DNA of 64,000 nucleotides from Stieleria bergensis (GCA_007745635.1 CP036272.1:3969128-4033127), one strand, 5' to 3'; positions 1 through 9,089 are shown, counted from the first letter of the stretch. Notes: generated from the letters alone by a model not told the origin. Numbers and translations: made by a program.

Positions 1-2
1 CC

Positions 3-83
3 GAACCGTTCATCTCAGCAGGTCATCTGGTTGGCTTTTACCAGGATAAACCTTGGATCACGCTGAAAGTCGCGATGTTTTGA
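3..83 (+). CDS. Possible C-terminal end of an upstream gene (partial)
   Basis: One plus-strand frame is open from the window edge to a TGA at 81-83 and would encode the last 26 residues of a protein ending in ...KPWITLKVAMF. It would converge on larC, whose stop lies 38 bases further on. The piece is too short to assign to a family. The other two forward frames also close in this stretch, so the call rests only on sensible composition and gene spacing. Confidence 0.3.
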   Translation, partial: EPFISAGHLVGFYQDKPWITLKVAMF

Positions 84-120
84 TGCTCTGGGCGAGTGAA
101 TCTCGACATTCTGGCACGTT

Positions 121-1362
121 TTACACCGGTTCGACTCTTTCATTATCGCTCAATGCAACCCCCTCGGCATAGTGGCGGATTGACTCTGGCGTCAAATCAT
201 GTTGGTCGGCCATTCGACAGGCATCATCATGCTCGACCTTGATACGTTGTTCATGGGCGGAGATTTGCACGGATTTTGCCGGGATGGTGCCCCAGGGCGT
301 GTCAATGGTGATGGTCTGACGCGGCAGCAAGCTGCGCTGACAGATCCGCTTGCGCAAACCGATGGTCGGGGAAAACCGAAACATCACCGTTTCAAGCTTA
401 GAACTTAATTCAGGGGGCGCAATCACAGAAAGCACGACACCGGGACGCCCTTTCTTCATGATGCAGGGGATCTGAGTCACATCTAACGCCCCCGCATCGA
501 ACAACCGATTGACGCAATCCGCGATCTGTTCCCCGCTGGCGTCATCGAGATTGGTTTCCAACACGGCGACGGAGTCCGACTGAATGACCGTTGGCTGGCG
601 AAATTCACTGATCGATTGCTGTTCACTGGTATCGAGCTCCCCGCGCTGACCGATCAGGATTCGCAACATGTTAGGCTGTTCGGGGAAATCCGCCGTGCCA
701 GCTCCATAGCCAATCGATTCGATTTGTAGCGGAGGCAGCGGCCCAAAATCGGTCGCCAGCTGCTTGATGATCGCTGCCCCGGTGGGCGTGGTTAGCTCTG
801 CTTGAAGACTAGAAGCAGCCAGCGGAACGCCCTGCAAGATTTCAGCGGTGGCCGGTGCTGGCACCGAAACGCGACCGTGATCGATCACGATCTGTCCAGA
901 GCCAACCGGAACTGGCGAGGCCATTGCGGCCGTGATGCCAAGAGAGGTGATCGCGACGGAAACACCAACGATATCGGCGATCGAATCAATCGCGCCGACT
1001 TCATGGAAGTGAACCTTTCTGAGAGTCGTGCCGTGAACCTTGGCTTCTGCCACCGCGACGTGCTGAAAAATGCTCTTTGCCAGCTCTTTGGCCTGATCGT
1101 CAATCTCACCAGCACTATCGATCATCTCGGTAATGTGGTGCAGGTGCCGGTGAGCGTGCTCGGGGGGATGTTTAACCTGCAAATAGAGCGCTCGGAAACC
1201 GCATTTCTTGACGTCCTGTGTCTCCAGCTTCAGCTCCGGCAACCCCATCGAACACAGCGCTGCCTGAATTTGTTCCTGATCCGCCCCAGCATCGATCAAA
1301 GCCGCAAGCGTCATATCGCCGGCAATTCCACTAAGACAATCGAAGTACGCGAACTTTGCCAT
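121..1362 (-). CDS. larC: Nickel pincer cofactor biosynthesis protein LarC (DUF111)
   Basis: 413 aa, the usual length for LarC. In the known pathway LarC is the CTP-dependent nickel insertase that completes the nickel-pincer nucleotide cofactor of lactate racemase and related enzymes. The N-terminus shows the family signature YFDCLSGIAGDM, followed by HHHLHHI-type histidine-rich sequence (about residues 67-77) and KVHFHEVGAIDSIADIVG. The second half contains LETNLDDASGEQ and KKGRPGVVLSV, also typical. The ATG has an AGGAAAA Shine-Dalgarno about 8 bases upstream. LarB and LarE are not in this window, so the cofactor client is unknown. The gene is intact and cytoplasmic. Confidence 0.93.
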   Translation of the reverse strand: MAKFAYFDCLSGIAGDMTLAALIDAGADQEQIQAALCSMGLPELKLETQDVKKCGFRALYLQVKHPPEHAHRHLHHITEMIDSAGEIDDQAKELAKSIFQHVAVAEAKVHGTTLRKVHFHEVGAIDSIADIVGVSVAITSLGITAAMASPVPVGSGQIVIDHGRVSVPAPATAEILQGVPLAASSLQAELTTPTGAAIIKQLATDFGPLPPLQIESIGYGAGTADFPEQPNMLRILIGQRGELDTSEQQSISEFRQPTVIQSDSVAVLETNLDDASGEQIADCVNRLFDAGALDVTQIPCIMKKGRPGVVLSVIAPPELSSKLETVMFRFSPTIGLRKRICQRSLLPRQTITIDTPWGTIPAKSVQISAHEQRIKVEHDDACRMADQHDLTPESIRHYAEGVALSDNERVEPV

Positions 1363-1782
1363 GATTTGTTTTCCTAACAGAGCGAACAGAAACTGTGTGA
1401 GAACGACCGGCGCCGCAGGTCAAGCACCTGCACCGTGAAGACAGTCTTGGCGGTCACCCTACCGATGCAAGCGGGTTGTCAAAAGCAGGCATCTGGCAGT
1501 CAGACGACGAATTCGGCGAGAATTGTGTGACTTCAGGACAGCGTTGGCGACAACAAATGGGCTGAAACAGTGGCCCATCGGCAAAAAAAGTCGCGAAAAC
1601 GGGCTTTCACAGGGATCGTCCCCCACAGCCACTTTGCACGAGGCCTCGGGATCGTTATACTCCGCCACCCTAATGCGAAACCAGTCGCGTCCTGTGAAGA
1701 TTGGCTTCACAGTGAACGGAATTATTAAAACGCTCTGGATGGTTACGCTCTGGAGCGAGCGTCACTCGGTGAGAAAGGTCAG
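1363..1782. other. Intergenic region between larC and rpmJ
   Basis: This 420-base gap separates two divergently transcribed genes and must hold both promoters. I see no convincing coding frame and no clear sigma-70 pair. AT-rich sequence around 1715-1735 (attattaaaa) could be part of the rpmJ promoter. No repeat or RNA structure stands out. Confidence 0.5.
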
Positions 1783-1935
1783 ATGAAAGTTGTCAGCAGC
1801 ATCGGCGCGTTGAAGTACCGCCATCCTGATTGCCAGGTTGTAAAACGCCGCGGCCGCGTTTACGTGATCTGCAAAAGCAATCCAAAATTCAAAGTCCGCC
1901 AAGGCGGCGCGAAAGTCAAAAAGACTCGTCGCTAA
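1783..1935 (+). CDS. rpmJ: 50S ribosomal protein L36, type B (C-minus-like)
   Basis: 50 aa, [20 protein letters not shown] then [21 protein letters not shown] and a basic tail ending KKTRR. L36 is the smallest large-subunit ribosomal protein. Classical zinc-binding L36 uses three Cys and one His. Here only the Cys at residues 17 and 30 remain, and the first Cys and the His are replaced, as in the zinc-independent YkgO form of Escherichia coli, which it resembles closely ([15 protein letters not shown]). It is a monocistronic gene with its own terminator just downstream. It is short enough to be missed by length cut-offs, but the match to L36 is unambiguous. Confidence 0.95.
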   Translation: MKVVSSIGALKYRHPDCQVVKRRGRVYVICKSNPKFKVRQGGAKVKKTRR

Positions 1936-1968
1936 ACCGATCGTGCCTCGCACGAACCAAACGATTCA

Positions 1969-2002
1969 ACAAACGGCGTCCAGCATTGGTCGCCGTTTTT
2001 TG
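1969..2002 (+). terminator. Intrinsic terminator after rpmJ
   Basis: An inverted repeat AACGGCG (1972-1978) / CGCCGTT (1991-1997) with a 12-base loop is followed directly by a run of T. It begins about 35 bases after the rpmJ stop and is a standard rho-independent terminator. Confidence 0.8.
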
Positions 2003-2211
2003 TTGGCTCAATGGATCGCTCGCGACCAGCACTGGGCCAAAGCGTTGGGATTCGTCTCCCCCACAAGCCGCCCGGCACAACCGATATGCCACCGGAAACG
2101 CAAGACCTGCCCCGGGGTGCGAACGCGCTAAGATTGCCTGCTCAGTAAGCTCGGCCTCTGGCCCAATGGAGGCCCAAAGCAGGCGATGTCGTTGCTGCTG
2201 AAGTTCCGCCG

Positions 2212-3939
2212 CTACTGAAGTTCCGCCGCGAGTCGCTCACGAAAGATCTTGCTGTTGTGGCGAATGTCCACCGGCAAGGGTTCCTGGCGCAGGATGATCT
2301 CATCGATCGATTGAGTCAGCGGGTTGCGTTTGGCCAGCGTCTGCAATTCAGCGATCAACGCCTGCTGAGCCGGTTCATCAGCTGGTTGCTTTTCCGGATA
2401 CAGCTCGACCATGATCACCGGTTGCTGATCACCGGGTTGCCCGCGTCCGACCAACGCCGAGCGATAGACGCTTGGATGAGCATTGAAGACCGCTTCACAG
2501 GGAACGGTGTACCAGGCTTTTTTGCCTTTGGTCACACGATGCGCTTTGCGACCGCAGAACCAAAACCGATCTTGAGGATCCAGGTAGCCAACGTCTCCCA
2601 TGCGGTGCCACACTCGATCGCCATCAGCGACTTTGTGCATCGCGTTCTGGTCCGCTCGCACCACGTATTGCCGCGTGACCATGGGGCCGCTGACCATGAG
2701 TTCACCAATTTTGCCCTGAGGCAATTCTTCGATCTGGTCGATGGAATCGAGGGGTCCGTCGTCAACGCGAATCACTTTCCATTGCACACCTTCGAAACGA
2801 TTGCCCACGCAAACGCCCTTCCCTTTTGCTGTTGCGGGACCGGTTTCGCTGATCACCTGGCGCGATTCGATGGATGCGATCGGCAGTGCTTCGGTGGCGC
2901 CATAGGGCGTGTAAATCTTGGCGTCTTCATCCAGCAGTTCTCGCAAGGCAGCCATGGTCGCAGCGGGAACCGGCGCACCGGCGGACAACACGCGCCGCAG
3001 ATGGGGAAAAGGATTTTTCACTTGATTTTGCTGGCACCAGCGAATCACAGTGTTCCAAAGCGCCGGCGATCCAAACGCTTGATCGAACTCCCAGTCCTCC
3101 GAAGCGTCGATCAAACGTTGTGTGTTGACTTCCGCTGGCTTGGTAGGATCCATGTCGGGGATGATTGTGGTCACTCCCATGACTGCGTCGAAAAGCCCAA
3201 ACAACGGGAAACAAGCCAAATCACGTGATCCACGATGGATGTCGTAGCGTTCTCGAATGCGATCAATTTGGGCGTGAAACGTGCCGTGGGTGTACTGAAC
3301 GCCTTTGGGCGGCCCGGTGCTGCCGGTAGTAAAAATGATCGCAGCGGGATCGGGGCGTTGAATCATCGGCAACTCGACGTCACTGCCCTTCCCTAGCTGA
3401 ATGATCTGATCAAGCGTCTTGCCACCCCAGCAATAACGCTTGCCGACGGTGACATTCCAGCGAGCGTCTGGGAAACGCCGTCGCAACACAGTACGAATGG
3501 CTTGCGCTTTGGGGATGCCCACGAACCCGTCGGGCTTCGCATCGGAAAGACAGCGCACCAAGTGCTTGCGACCAATGCCCGGATCAATCAGGATCACGAC
3601 GACACCTGTTTTCAGCAGCGCGAAAACCAATTCGATAAACGAGGCGCTAAAGGGCACCAGCATCCCAATCCGCATTCCCGGTTTGACGCCCCAAGCCAGC
3701 AAGCCCTTGGCGATATCGGTACTGCGTTGGTCAAGATTCTCAAACGTCGTCAACGAATAACCTCGCTGACCGCCCGAACCAACTGTCCCATTTGATTCAG
3801 CGATGGAGACTGCCGAGGGCATCAACGTCGCCACCAAGGTTAACCGTGATGCGACATTGCCATCACGCACATTGCTGCGGCTTTGTTCTGCCTGGTCATC
3901 GCCAGAACAACGATCGGAGGTGGGTTCAGGTTCATTCAT
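2212..3939 (-). CDS. AMP-forming acyl ligase, OleC-like (beta-lactone synthetase / fatty acid-CoA ligase family)
   Basis: 575 aa from the ATG at 3939, which overlaps the end of the preceding ATP-grasp gene by 8 bases and so is probably translationally coupled. ANL superfamily motifs are in order: the P-loop TTGSTGPPKGV near residue 206, TPYGATEALPIASI near 345, GDVGYLDPQDRFWFCGR near 465. The YGATEALP context resembles OleC, which adenylates beta-hydroxy acids to form beta-lactones in olefin biosynthesis. Many planctomycete homologues are simply annotated as fatty acid-CoA ligase family. No OleA, OleB or OleD is visible here; the neighbours are C1-transfer genes. The adenylating activity is secure; the substrate is inferred only by resemblance. 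Confidence 0.82.
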   Translation of the reverse strand: MNEPEPTSDRCSGDDQAEQSRSNVRDGNVASRLTLVATLMPSAVSIAESNGTVGSGGQRGYSLTTFENLDQRSTDIAKGLLAWGVKPGMRIGMLVPFSASFIELVFALLKTGVVVILIDPGIGRKHLVRCLSDAKPDGFVGIPKAQAIRTVLRRRFPDARWNVTVGKRYCWGGKTLDQIIQLGKGSDVELPMIQRPDPAAIIFTTGSTGPPKGVQYTHGTFHAQIDRIRERYDIHRGSRDLACFPLFGLFDAVMGVTTIIPDMDPTKPAEVNTQRLIDASEDWEFDQAFGSPALWNTVIRWCQQNQVKNPFPHLRRVLSAGAPVPAATMAALRELLDEDAKIYTPYGATEALPIASIESRQVISETGPATAKGKGVCVGNRFEGVQWKVIRVDDGPLDSIDQIEELPQGKIGELMVSGPMVTRQYVVRADQNAMHKVADGDRVWHRMGDVGYLDPQDRFWFCGRKAHRVTKGKKAWYTVPCEAVFNAHPSVYRSALVGRGQPGDQQPVIMVELYPEKQPADEPAQQALIAELQTLAKRNPLTQSIDEIILRQEPLPVDIRHNSKIFRERLAAELQ

Positions 3940-4903
3940 GGTTTTCTGTTCGCTCGGCTTCCACCAAGGTCTCGATAATCCAATCGGCAATCGAAGGTTG
4001 GTACACCGCTTGGGTGGCTTTCCAACCGGGAATGGAATTGACTTCCAAAACAAGCGGCGGCCCATTGTGCTGATCGATTAAGTCTACCGCCGCAAAGGTC
4101 AACTTGAAACGGCGGGTCACCTGCAAAGCAAGCTCACGCATTGCCGAATCGATTTCAACGGCTTCGGTTTTAGCACCCGCTGACGCATTGGAGCGGAAAT
4201 CATTGGCATTGTGTCGCCGCACCGCCAGAACACGCTCCCCGATCACTAACAACCGCAGATCACTGCCACCGGGCGGCACAAACGCCTGGACAAGAATCAC
4301 TTTGTTGAGTTGTTCCAAAGTCGAGAAACACGTCCAAGCTAACTGCCGATCGGTGACTCGCATGACGCCGCGACCTTCACCACCGAAGATCGGTTTCACC
4401 ACGCAATCGCCGCCTAACCGATTAAACGCCTGCATCGCTTCACTGCGAGTTTGAACCACTCGCGTTGCCGGGGTGGGACAACCTGCGGCGGACAAGCGGG
4501 CTTGGGTCGCGAACTTATCGATCGCCCATTCTAGCGACCGTGGCGGATTTACGATCAAAGGGCAACGATCGGCCAAGCCATCGGCCAAGGCATGCAGTGC
4601 CGCCAATCGAAAGGTCACTTGCTCAAGCGATCCCACCGGCATGGTTCTGGTCAGGACTGCGTCGTAGTCGGTGAACTGAACGGCCTCGGCCGGTTCGGAA
4701 GGATGCTCTTGCAGTGAAATCGGCTGGGCCGCAGCATGCAAGCCACAGTCTTTGCCAGACACCGCCAATGTCCCTGACACCGTTTCCCAGGGAGCCGCTT
4801 CGATGACATGCCCCATCCTATGGGCAGCTTGACGCAGTTGATCCGCGTGCCAACCGTAGGGCGCCCCCAGGACCAACAGTCGCTGCTTGGGCCGAGCACT
4901 CAT
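3932..4903 (-). CDS. RimK-type ATP-grasp ligase, H4MPT-cluster (Orf5/MptN-like)
   Basis: 323 aa. ATP-grasp features are visible: CVVKPIFGGEGRGVMRV (nucleotide-binding strand and glycine loop, about residues 167-183) and FAAVDLIDQHNGPPLVLEVNSIPGW (Mg/ATP-binding acidic residues, about 275-300). The family forms amide bonds between a carboxylate and an amino acid; RimK and MptN add glutamate. The start overlaps the mch stop by 4 bases (ATGA), so the two are an operon. In methylotrophs an ATP-grasp gene (orf5) sits beside mch, which supports a role in making or modifying the methanopterin cofactor. The exact substrate is inference. Confidence 0.85.
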   Translation of the reverse strand: MSARPKQRLLVLGAPYGWHADQLRQAAHRMGHVIEAAPWETVSGTLAVSGKDCGLHAAAQPISLQEHPSEPAEAVQFTDYDAVLTRTMPVGSLEQVTFRLAALHALADGLADRCPLIVNPPRSLEWAIDKFATQARLSAAGCPTPATRVVQTRSEAMQAFNRLGGDCVVKPIFGGEGRGVMRVTDRQLAWTCFSTLEQLNKVILVQAFVPPGGSDLRLLVIGERVLAVRRHNANDFRSNASAGAKTEAVEIDSAMRELALQVTRRFKLTFAAVDLIDQHNGPPLVLEVNSIPGWKATQAVYQPSIADWIIETLVEAERTENHE

Positions 4904-5898
4904 GAACCCATTCCAAACGACGCTCGCATCACCGCTGGATTCAATTTGCCTGCCGAAAACGTCTTGCCTGTTGCCAGGTTATGAAAGTGCACGACTGCCG
5001 GACTAAACAGCGCCGGATCGACTTGATAGAAGTCGTACTTGTAGTCGGCAAAGATCTTTGCAAACGGTTGCCCGTAGTCCTTTGATGAACAACTGGGCAT
5101 TTGCTGAAAGACACTTTCAATGGCATCGTCACTGCAATCCACCCACAAGGTGACCGTTGCTCCATACAGCATGGCATCATTGGTGCGTCCGATCCCAGCG
5201 ACACTATCGCCCGGTTTTGCTGGCGGTGGCAAGGGTGCAATGGCGCTACCGCTGACAACCGTGTTCAGGTCGAACTTCAGGTCGTGCAGTTTGTGCATTG
5301 CCGTTTCAACACTGCGTGCAACCACCTGCACCGTCCCTGCGATCGAAGTGCTTGGCGCAACGGCAAGGGTCAATTGGTCCGGACGAACTTGGCAATCAGC
5401 TGCGATCAGTTCAATGATCTGGTCGGTCGGCAAATGATCCGACTCCAACACGCCGGCGACCTCAGCGCAGCGGGGAACATCGGCAAGTTGATACTCTTGC
5501 AATACATCCTCTTTGCCACGCAGCAACCGCATCGGTCCGCTGCCCATGGCAAAGTACTTCTCGTGACTCACCGGCCAACCGGCATACTGGCAGCCCAAGC
5601 AAGACAACAAGGGCAAGTCAACGTTCACGGTCACCGCATTAGCGGCGACCAAGGCGGGATCGGACTGAGGCACCACTTGCACGTTGGCGAGCCCACCCAT
5701 GCAGCCTTCTGCTAACGCCACCCCGGCCTCCAGCGAACCCTTGACCTGCACGCCGAAATCCAGCACCGTCGCACCGTGAATCGTCTGCTTCTGAATGCGA
5801 TGCGATCGAAGGTTGCTGGCAAGCGACTGCCAGCGCTGCTTGGCAAGTGAATTGGGTGTCAATAAATCGGAAGCGTCTTCCCAACACGAATCATTCAT
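4900..5898 (-). CDS. mch: Methenyltetrahydromethanopterin cyclohydrolase
   Basis: 332 aa, near the usual 310-330 of Mch. It catalyses interconversion of methenyl- and formyl-tetrahydromethanopterin in the H4MPT-linked C1 pathway known in methanogens, methylotrophs and planctomycetes. Recognisable blocks are PLLSCLGCQYAGWPVSH, KYFAMGSGPMRLL, DDAMLYGATVTLWV-like sequence (TNDAMLYGATVTLWVD) and the C-terminal FYQVDPALFSPAVVHFHNL. It is the first gene of a three-gene minus-strand cluster with the ATP-grasp and AMP-ligase genes. Other H4MPT genes (fae, ftr/fhc, mtdB) are outside the window. Cytoplasmic. Confidence 0.93.
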   Translation of the reverse strand: MNDSCWEDASDLLTPNSLAKQRWQSLASNLRSHRIQKQTIHGATVLDFGVQVKGSLEAGVALAEGCMGGLANVQVVPQSDPALVAANAVTVNVDLPLLSCLGCQYAGWPVSHEKYFAMGSGPMRLLRGKEDVLQEYQLADVPRCAEVAGVLESDHLPTDQIIELIAADCQVRPDQLTLAVAPSTSIAGTVQVVARSVETAMHKLHDLKFDLNTVVSGSAIAPLPPPAKPGDSVAGIGRTNDAMLYGATVTLWVDCSDDAIESVFQQMPSCSSKDYGQPFAKIFADYKYDFYQVDPALFSPAVVHFHNLATGKTFSAGKLNPAVMRASFGMGS

Positions 5899-6363
5899 TC
5901 TGGAGAACCTGAGAAATACAAAGCTGGAAAGCGTGATAACGAGCCAACCACTGCTTGGCCGTCACCTGACAGGGCGATCAGACTGACAGGGCGGTGTCAT
6001 GACAAAGCAACCATTGGAACACTTGATGCGGAGAACGCTTGCACCCCCGCCTAGCGGAGATTCATTGCCTAGCGGAGATTCATTGCCCGGCAGAGTGTCG
6101 CAGCGGGAACCAAGCGTTTTCGCCAACCCAACCGGTCATCTTGCCGCGATCCGTTGTTGCCGCATCAAGTTGCGGGCATTTTAGAGCAAACCAAGCTCTG
6201 GTGGCAGTAGTGCAGAAAGGTTCAACTGGACCGATTTCGCTCCACCAAAACCGCTGAATTTCCCTCTTGAAAACGATTCAGCCGGCTTCACCGCCTGACA
6301 AACCGGCTTCCATCGGTCATTCTATGGACTGTCAATGTTTTGCCGCCAGCATCCAAAATCACC
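5899..6363. other. Intergenic region upstream of mch and def
   Basis: This 465-base gap lies between divergent genes and should hold the promoters of the mch cluster and of def-fmt. Apart from an 18-bp tandem duplication at 6050-6085, I see no coding frame with credible composition and no RNA structure. Confidence 0.5.
6050..6085. repeat. Two tandem copies of an 18-bp unit
   Basis: The unit cctagcggagattcattg occurs twice back to back (6050-6067 and 6068-6085) with no mismatch, followed by a partial third copy start (cc). It lies between mch and def and is probably a recent slippage duplication. Confidence 0.9.
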
Positions 6364-6948
6364 ATGACTTTAGAAGTTATTCACTACCCCCACCCGACGC
6401 TTCGTTTCAAAAGCAAAACGCTGAAGAAGGTTGACGCAGACCTGATCAAGATTGCCGACGAAATGCTGGATCAGATGTATGAAAAGAATGGGGTTGGCTT
6501 GGCGGCCAATCAGGTCGATCTACCGATTCGCATGTTTGTTGCCAACCCCACCGGCACCAAGGGCGATGGCGAGGAATTTGTGATTTTGAACCCCGTGATT
6601 CAACATCCCAAGGGTTCCGTTTCCATGGAAGAAGGCTGCCTGAGCCTGCCAGGGGTCAACGGCGAAGTCACTCGCCCCAAGAGCATCCATCTCAGTGCGT
6701 ATGACATCAAAGGCAACGCGATTGAGACCACGCTGGAAGGCTTCCTGGCCCGCGTTTTCATGCACGAAATCGATCACCTTGACGGCACCCTGTTCTTTGA
6801 TCGCATGAGTGACGTCAATGTTGCCGTCTTGCAACCTGAACTGGATGAACTGGAAACCGTCTTTCGTTCCCAGCAGAGCACCGGCACGATCGAATCAGAT
6901 GAAAAGCTGATCGAAAATCTAAGTCAATGGACTGAGAAGTACTGCTAA
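6364..6948 (+). CDS. def: Peptide deformylase
   Basis: 194 aa from the ATG at 6364 (an in-frame TTG at 6340 is possible but less likely). Peptide deformylase removes the formyl group from nascent N-terminal methionine using a metal centre. All three family motifs are present: GVGLAANQ (motif 1), EGCLSLP (motif 2, metal-binding Cys) and HEIDHLDG (motif 3, HExxH-type metal site). Residues 2 to 10 match the common start T-L-E-V-I-x-Y-P. It is followed 11 bases later by fmt, the enzyme that adds the same formyl group, a frequent bacterial pairing. Complete and normal in length. Confidence 0.96.
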   Translation: MTLEVIHYPHPTLRFKSKTLKKVDADLIKIADEMLDQMYEKNGVGLAANQVDLPIRMFVANPTGTKGDGEEFVILNPVIQHPKGSVSMEEGCLSLPGVNGEVTRPKSIHLSAYDIKGNAIETTLEGFLARVFMHEIDHLDGTLFFDRMSDVNVAVLQPELDELETVFRSQQSTGTIESDEKLIENLSQWTEKYC

Positions 6949-6959
6949 GAGAATCGCCG

Positions 6960-7931
6960 ATGCCTCTGAAAATCATCCTTATGGGAACCGGCCCCTTTGC
7001 CGTGCCGGCGTTTGACGCGATTCGGCAATCCGAGCACGAAGTCACACTGGTGGTGACGAAGCCGGAGCCACCGGTCAAAAGCCGCAAAGGTCCGCCACCT
7101 GCACCGGTTCGAACCTGGGCCCTACAGCATGAACTGCCGATCTTTGATCCGCTAAGCATCAACGATGACGAAGCGGTTGAACGACTCAATCAGTTTGCCG
7201 CCGATCTGCTGGTTGTTTGTGATTACGGTCAGATTCTAAAACCCGCCGCCCTGGCGTCCGCAACGCTCGGTGGAATCAACTTACACGGCTCGCTGCTGCC
7301 AGCCTACCGTGGCGCCGCGCCCGTGCAACGTGCGCTGTTATCGGGTGATGAAATCACCGGCATTTCCGTGATTCACATGACACCGAAATTGGATGGCGGA
7401 CCACTCCTGTGCACCGCCGAGACGCCGATTCGCGATGACGAAACCTCGGGACAACTCGAAGAACGCTTGTCCCAACTCGGTGTCGATCCGGTCATGCAAA
7501 GTCTTGAATTACTGATCAACTGGGATCGCGAGTCAACGATTGGCCAGCACCAAGATCCGGACAAAGTCACCAAAGCAGCGCGCCTTTCCAAAGCCGAAGC
7601 CCAGATTGATTGGACGCAGCCCTGTCGTGAAATCGACTTGCTGGTTCGTGGCATGCAACCATGGCCGGTGGCCTATTCGCTGCTAAAGGTTCGCGATAAC
7701 AAACCCGCACTGCGAATGACCGTCCTAGAAGTCAGTCGCGTCCCCGCCGCTGATCAACCAACCTCTTTGTCCCCGGGACAGATCACCGGTGGCAAGCAAC
7801 TGCAAGTGGTGACGGCCGACGGAGTGATCCAAATCGAACGGCTCTGCCCCTCAGGCAAACGCGAAATGACTGGCGAAGAGTTGATGCGCGGCTATCAACT
7901 GCAAGCCGGCCTGCAGTTTGAGTCTCCCTAA
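6960..7931 (+). CDS. fmt: Methionyl-tRNA formyltransferase
   Basis: 323 aa, about the family length. It transfers a formyl group from 10-formyl-THF to Met-tRNA(fMet). The N-terminal Rossmann start is KIILMGTGPFAVPAFDAI; the catalytic block includes INLHGSLLPAYRGAAPVQRA, with the conserved Asn, His and the later Asp in THMTPKLDGGPLL-like sequence (IHMTPKLDGGPLL). The C-terminal tRNA-binding domain carries VRGMQPWPVAYSLL. The gene lies 11 bases after def in the same operon and has a weak GAGA Shine-Dalgarno. Confidence 0.96.
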   Translation: MPLKIILMGTGPFAVPAFDAIRQSEHEVTLVVTKPEPPVKSRKGPPPAPVRTWALQHELPIFDPLSINDDEAVERLNQFAADLLVVCDYGQILKPAALASATLGGINLHGSLLPAYRGAAPVQRALLSGDEITGISVIHMTPKLDGGPLLCTAETPIRDDETSGQLEERLSQLGVDPVMQSLELLINWDRESTIGQHQDPDKVTKAARLSKAEAQIDWTQPCREIDLLVRGMQPWPVAYSLLKVRDNKPALRMTVLEVSRVPAADQPTSLSPGQITGGKQLQVVTADGVIQIERLCPSGKREMTGEELMRGYQLQAGLQFESP

Positions 7932-8253
7932 AACGACACTTGCCCGTTCGTCCGCGCAGTCTGTTTCGCTCGTCAACCTTGCTGACCTGATCCAGCCAGC
8001 CACCCAGCCGGCCGGCTCTGGCACGGCGCCGGCTGTCAATCGCGACACGCTGGATTAACTGTTACAAGCGATATAGAAACAGCGACTCGCTGGGAAATCA
8101 GCGCTTCGATCCCTTCCTGCTCTCAGCAGGTTGCCAGCAGATCCGAAACAGGAATCAGAGCACTGGCGAAACCCAACTGCAATCACACTGAACGTGGTTT
8201 CGCTTTTCGAAGGACCGGATTATTTCCTCCCTATTTGATCGGATCCTGGTTTC
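7932..8253. other. Intergenic region after fmt with a GC-rich inverted repeat
   Basis: The gap holds an exact 8-bp inverted repeat CAGCCGGC (8005-8012) / GCCGGCTG (8028-8035) with a 15-base loop, about 75 bases after the fmt stop. It lacks a T-tract, so it may be a weak or rho-assisted terminator. No other signal is evident before the next gene. Confidence 0.45.
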
Positions 8254-9021
8254 ATGGACGAATCCACACGCAGTTCCCACCTCTGGCAACCTCCGCCTCA
8301 CCGCGCCAAGCGGTTGCCCCAAGCGATCTTGATGACCACCGCGCTGTGTGTGTTGACAAGCGTCGTGAACCTCGGCACCAGTTGCCTTGCACTAGACAAC
8401 GCTTGCATCCGAAGGCATGCACGCAACCTGGGCATCGGCTGGAGTGATGGTTACCACACCTGTCGCTACAGCGGCCCTCGTCACCATGCTGATCTGCCGC
8501 CGACCGGATACTCCGATCCTAAGTGCTCCAACCCCTGTGGGTCGCAGTGCCAGGACTGGTGTGTGCAGCCCTGTGACTCCATCGTCGATTGCCAGCCCTG
8601 CCTTGGACGCTGTTGCAAACTGCCTGACTGGTTACAAAAGAAGCCTGACTGGTTACCAAAGAGGCCCTGCTCAGCGGATTGCGATGGTGGCCCCATCCCC
8701 GTGACGTCCTGTGATGAAATGGGATGCGACAAAGTGCCTGAACCGTCCAGCGTTGTGATCACCGCACAGCCACAAGCATCGCAGCCACAAGCATCGCCTA
8801 GCTGGGTGGCTGCCTTGCCAGAAATCGAATCGCCAACGGTTGACTTCACAGCCGAACATGTCGCAACGCCAACGATCAGCCTGCCGCGTTCACCAATCCG
8901 GCGTCTGCCTTCAACCATCAGCGGCCTGCCTTCAACGATCGCGACTCAAGACGTGCAATCGATTCAGCTAAAGGTTACCGAGCGACCAACGGCCCCCGGG
9001 ACCGTGCGTCGCATTCGATAA
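8254..9021 (+). CDS. Cys-rich secreted hypothetical protein with short internal duplications
   Basis: 255 aa, not recognised as a named family. Residues about 24-46 form a hydrophobic stretch (AILMTTALCVLTSVVNLGTS) that could be a signal peptide or anchor after a basic start. Residues about 85-150 are rich in Cys, with CSNPCGSQCQDWCVQPC and CQPCLGRCC. Three short DNA duplications give repeated peptides: PDWLQKK/PDWLPKR (21-bp units at 8623-8664), QPQAS twice near 8765-8795, and LPSTISG/LPSTIAT near 8907-8943. The Cys density suggests an exported disulfide-bonded protein. The function is unknown. The start is uncertain because no good Shine-Dalgarno is visible. Confidence 0.6.
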   Translation: MDESTRSSHLWQPPPHRAKRLPQAILMTTALCVLTSVVNLGTSCLALDNACIRRHARNLGIGWSDGYHTCRYSGPRHHADLPPTGYSDPKCSNPCGSQCQDWCVQPCDSIVDCQPCLGRCCKLPDWLQKKPDWLPKRPCSADCDGGPIPVTSCDEMGCDKVPEPSSVVITAQPQASQPQASPSWVAALPEIESPTVDFTAEHVATPTISLPRSPIRRLPSTISGLPSTIATQDVQSIQLKVTERPTAPGTVRRIR

Positions 9022-9089
9022 ACTCCGATCCTAGAATTGGGACGCAGTCGCCTCTTGTCGAATGAGAGGCGACCATGCAATCACTCCAA

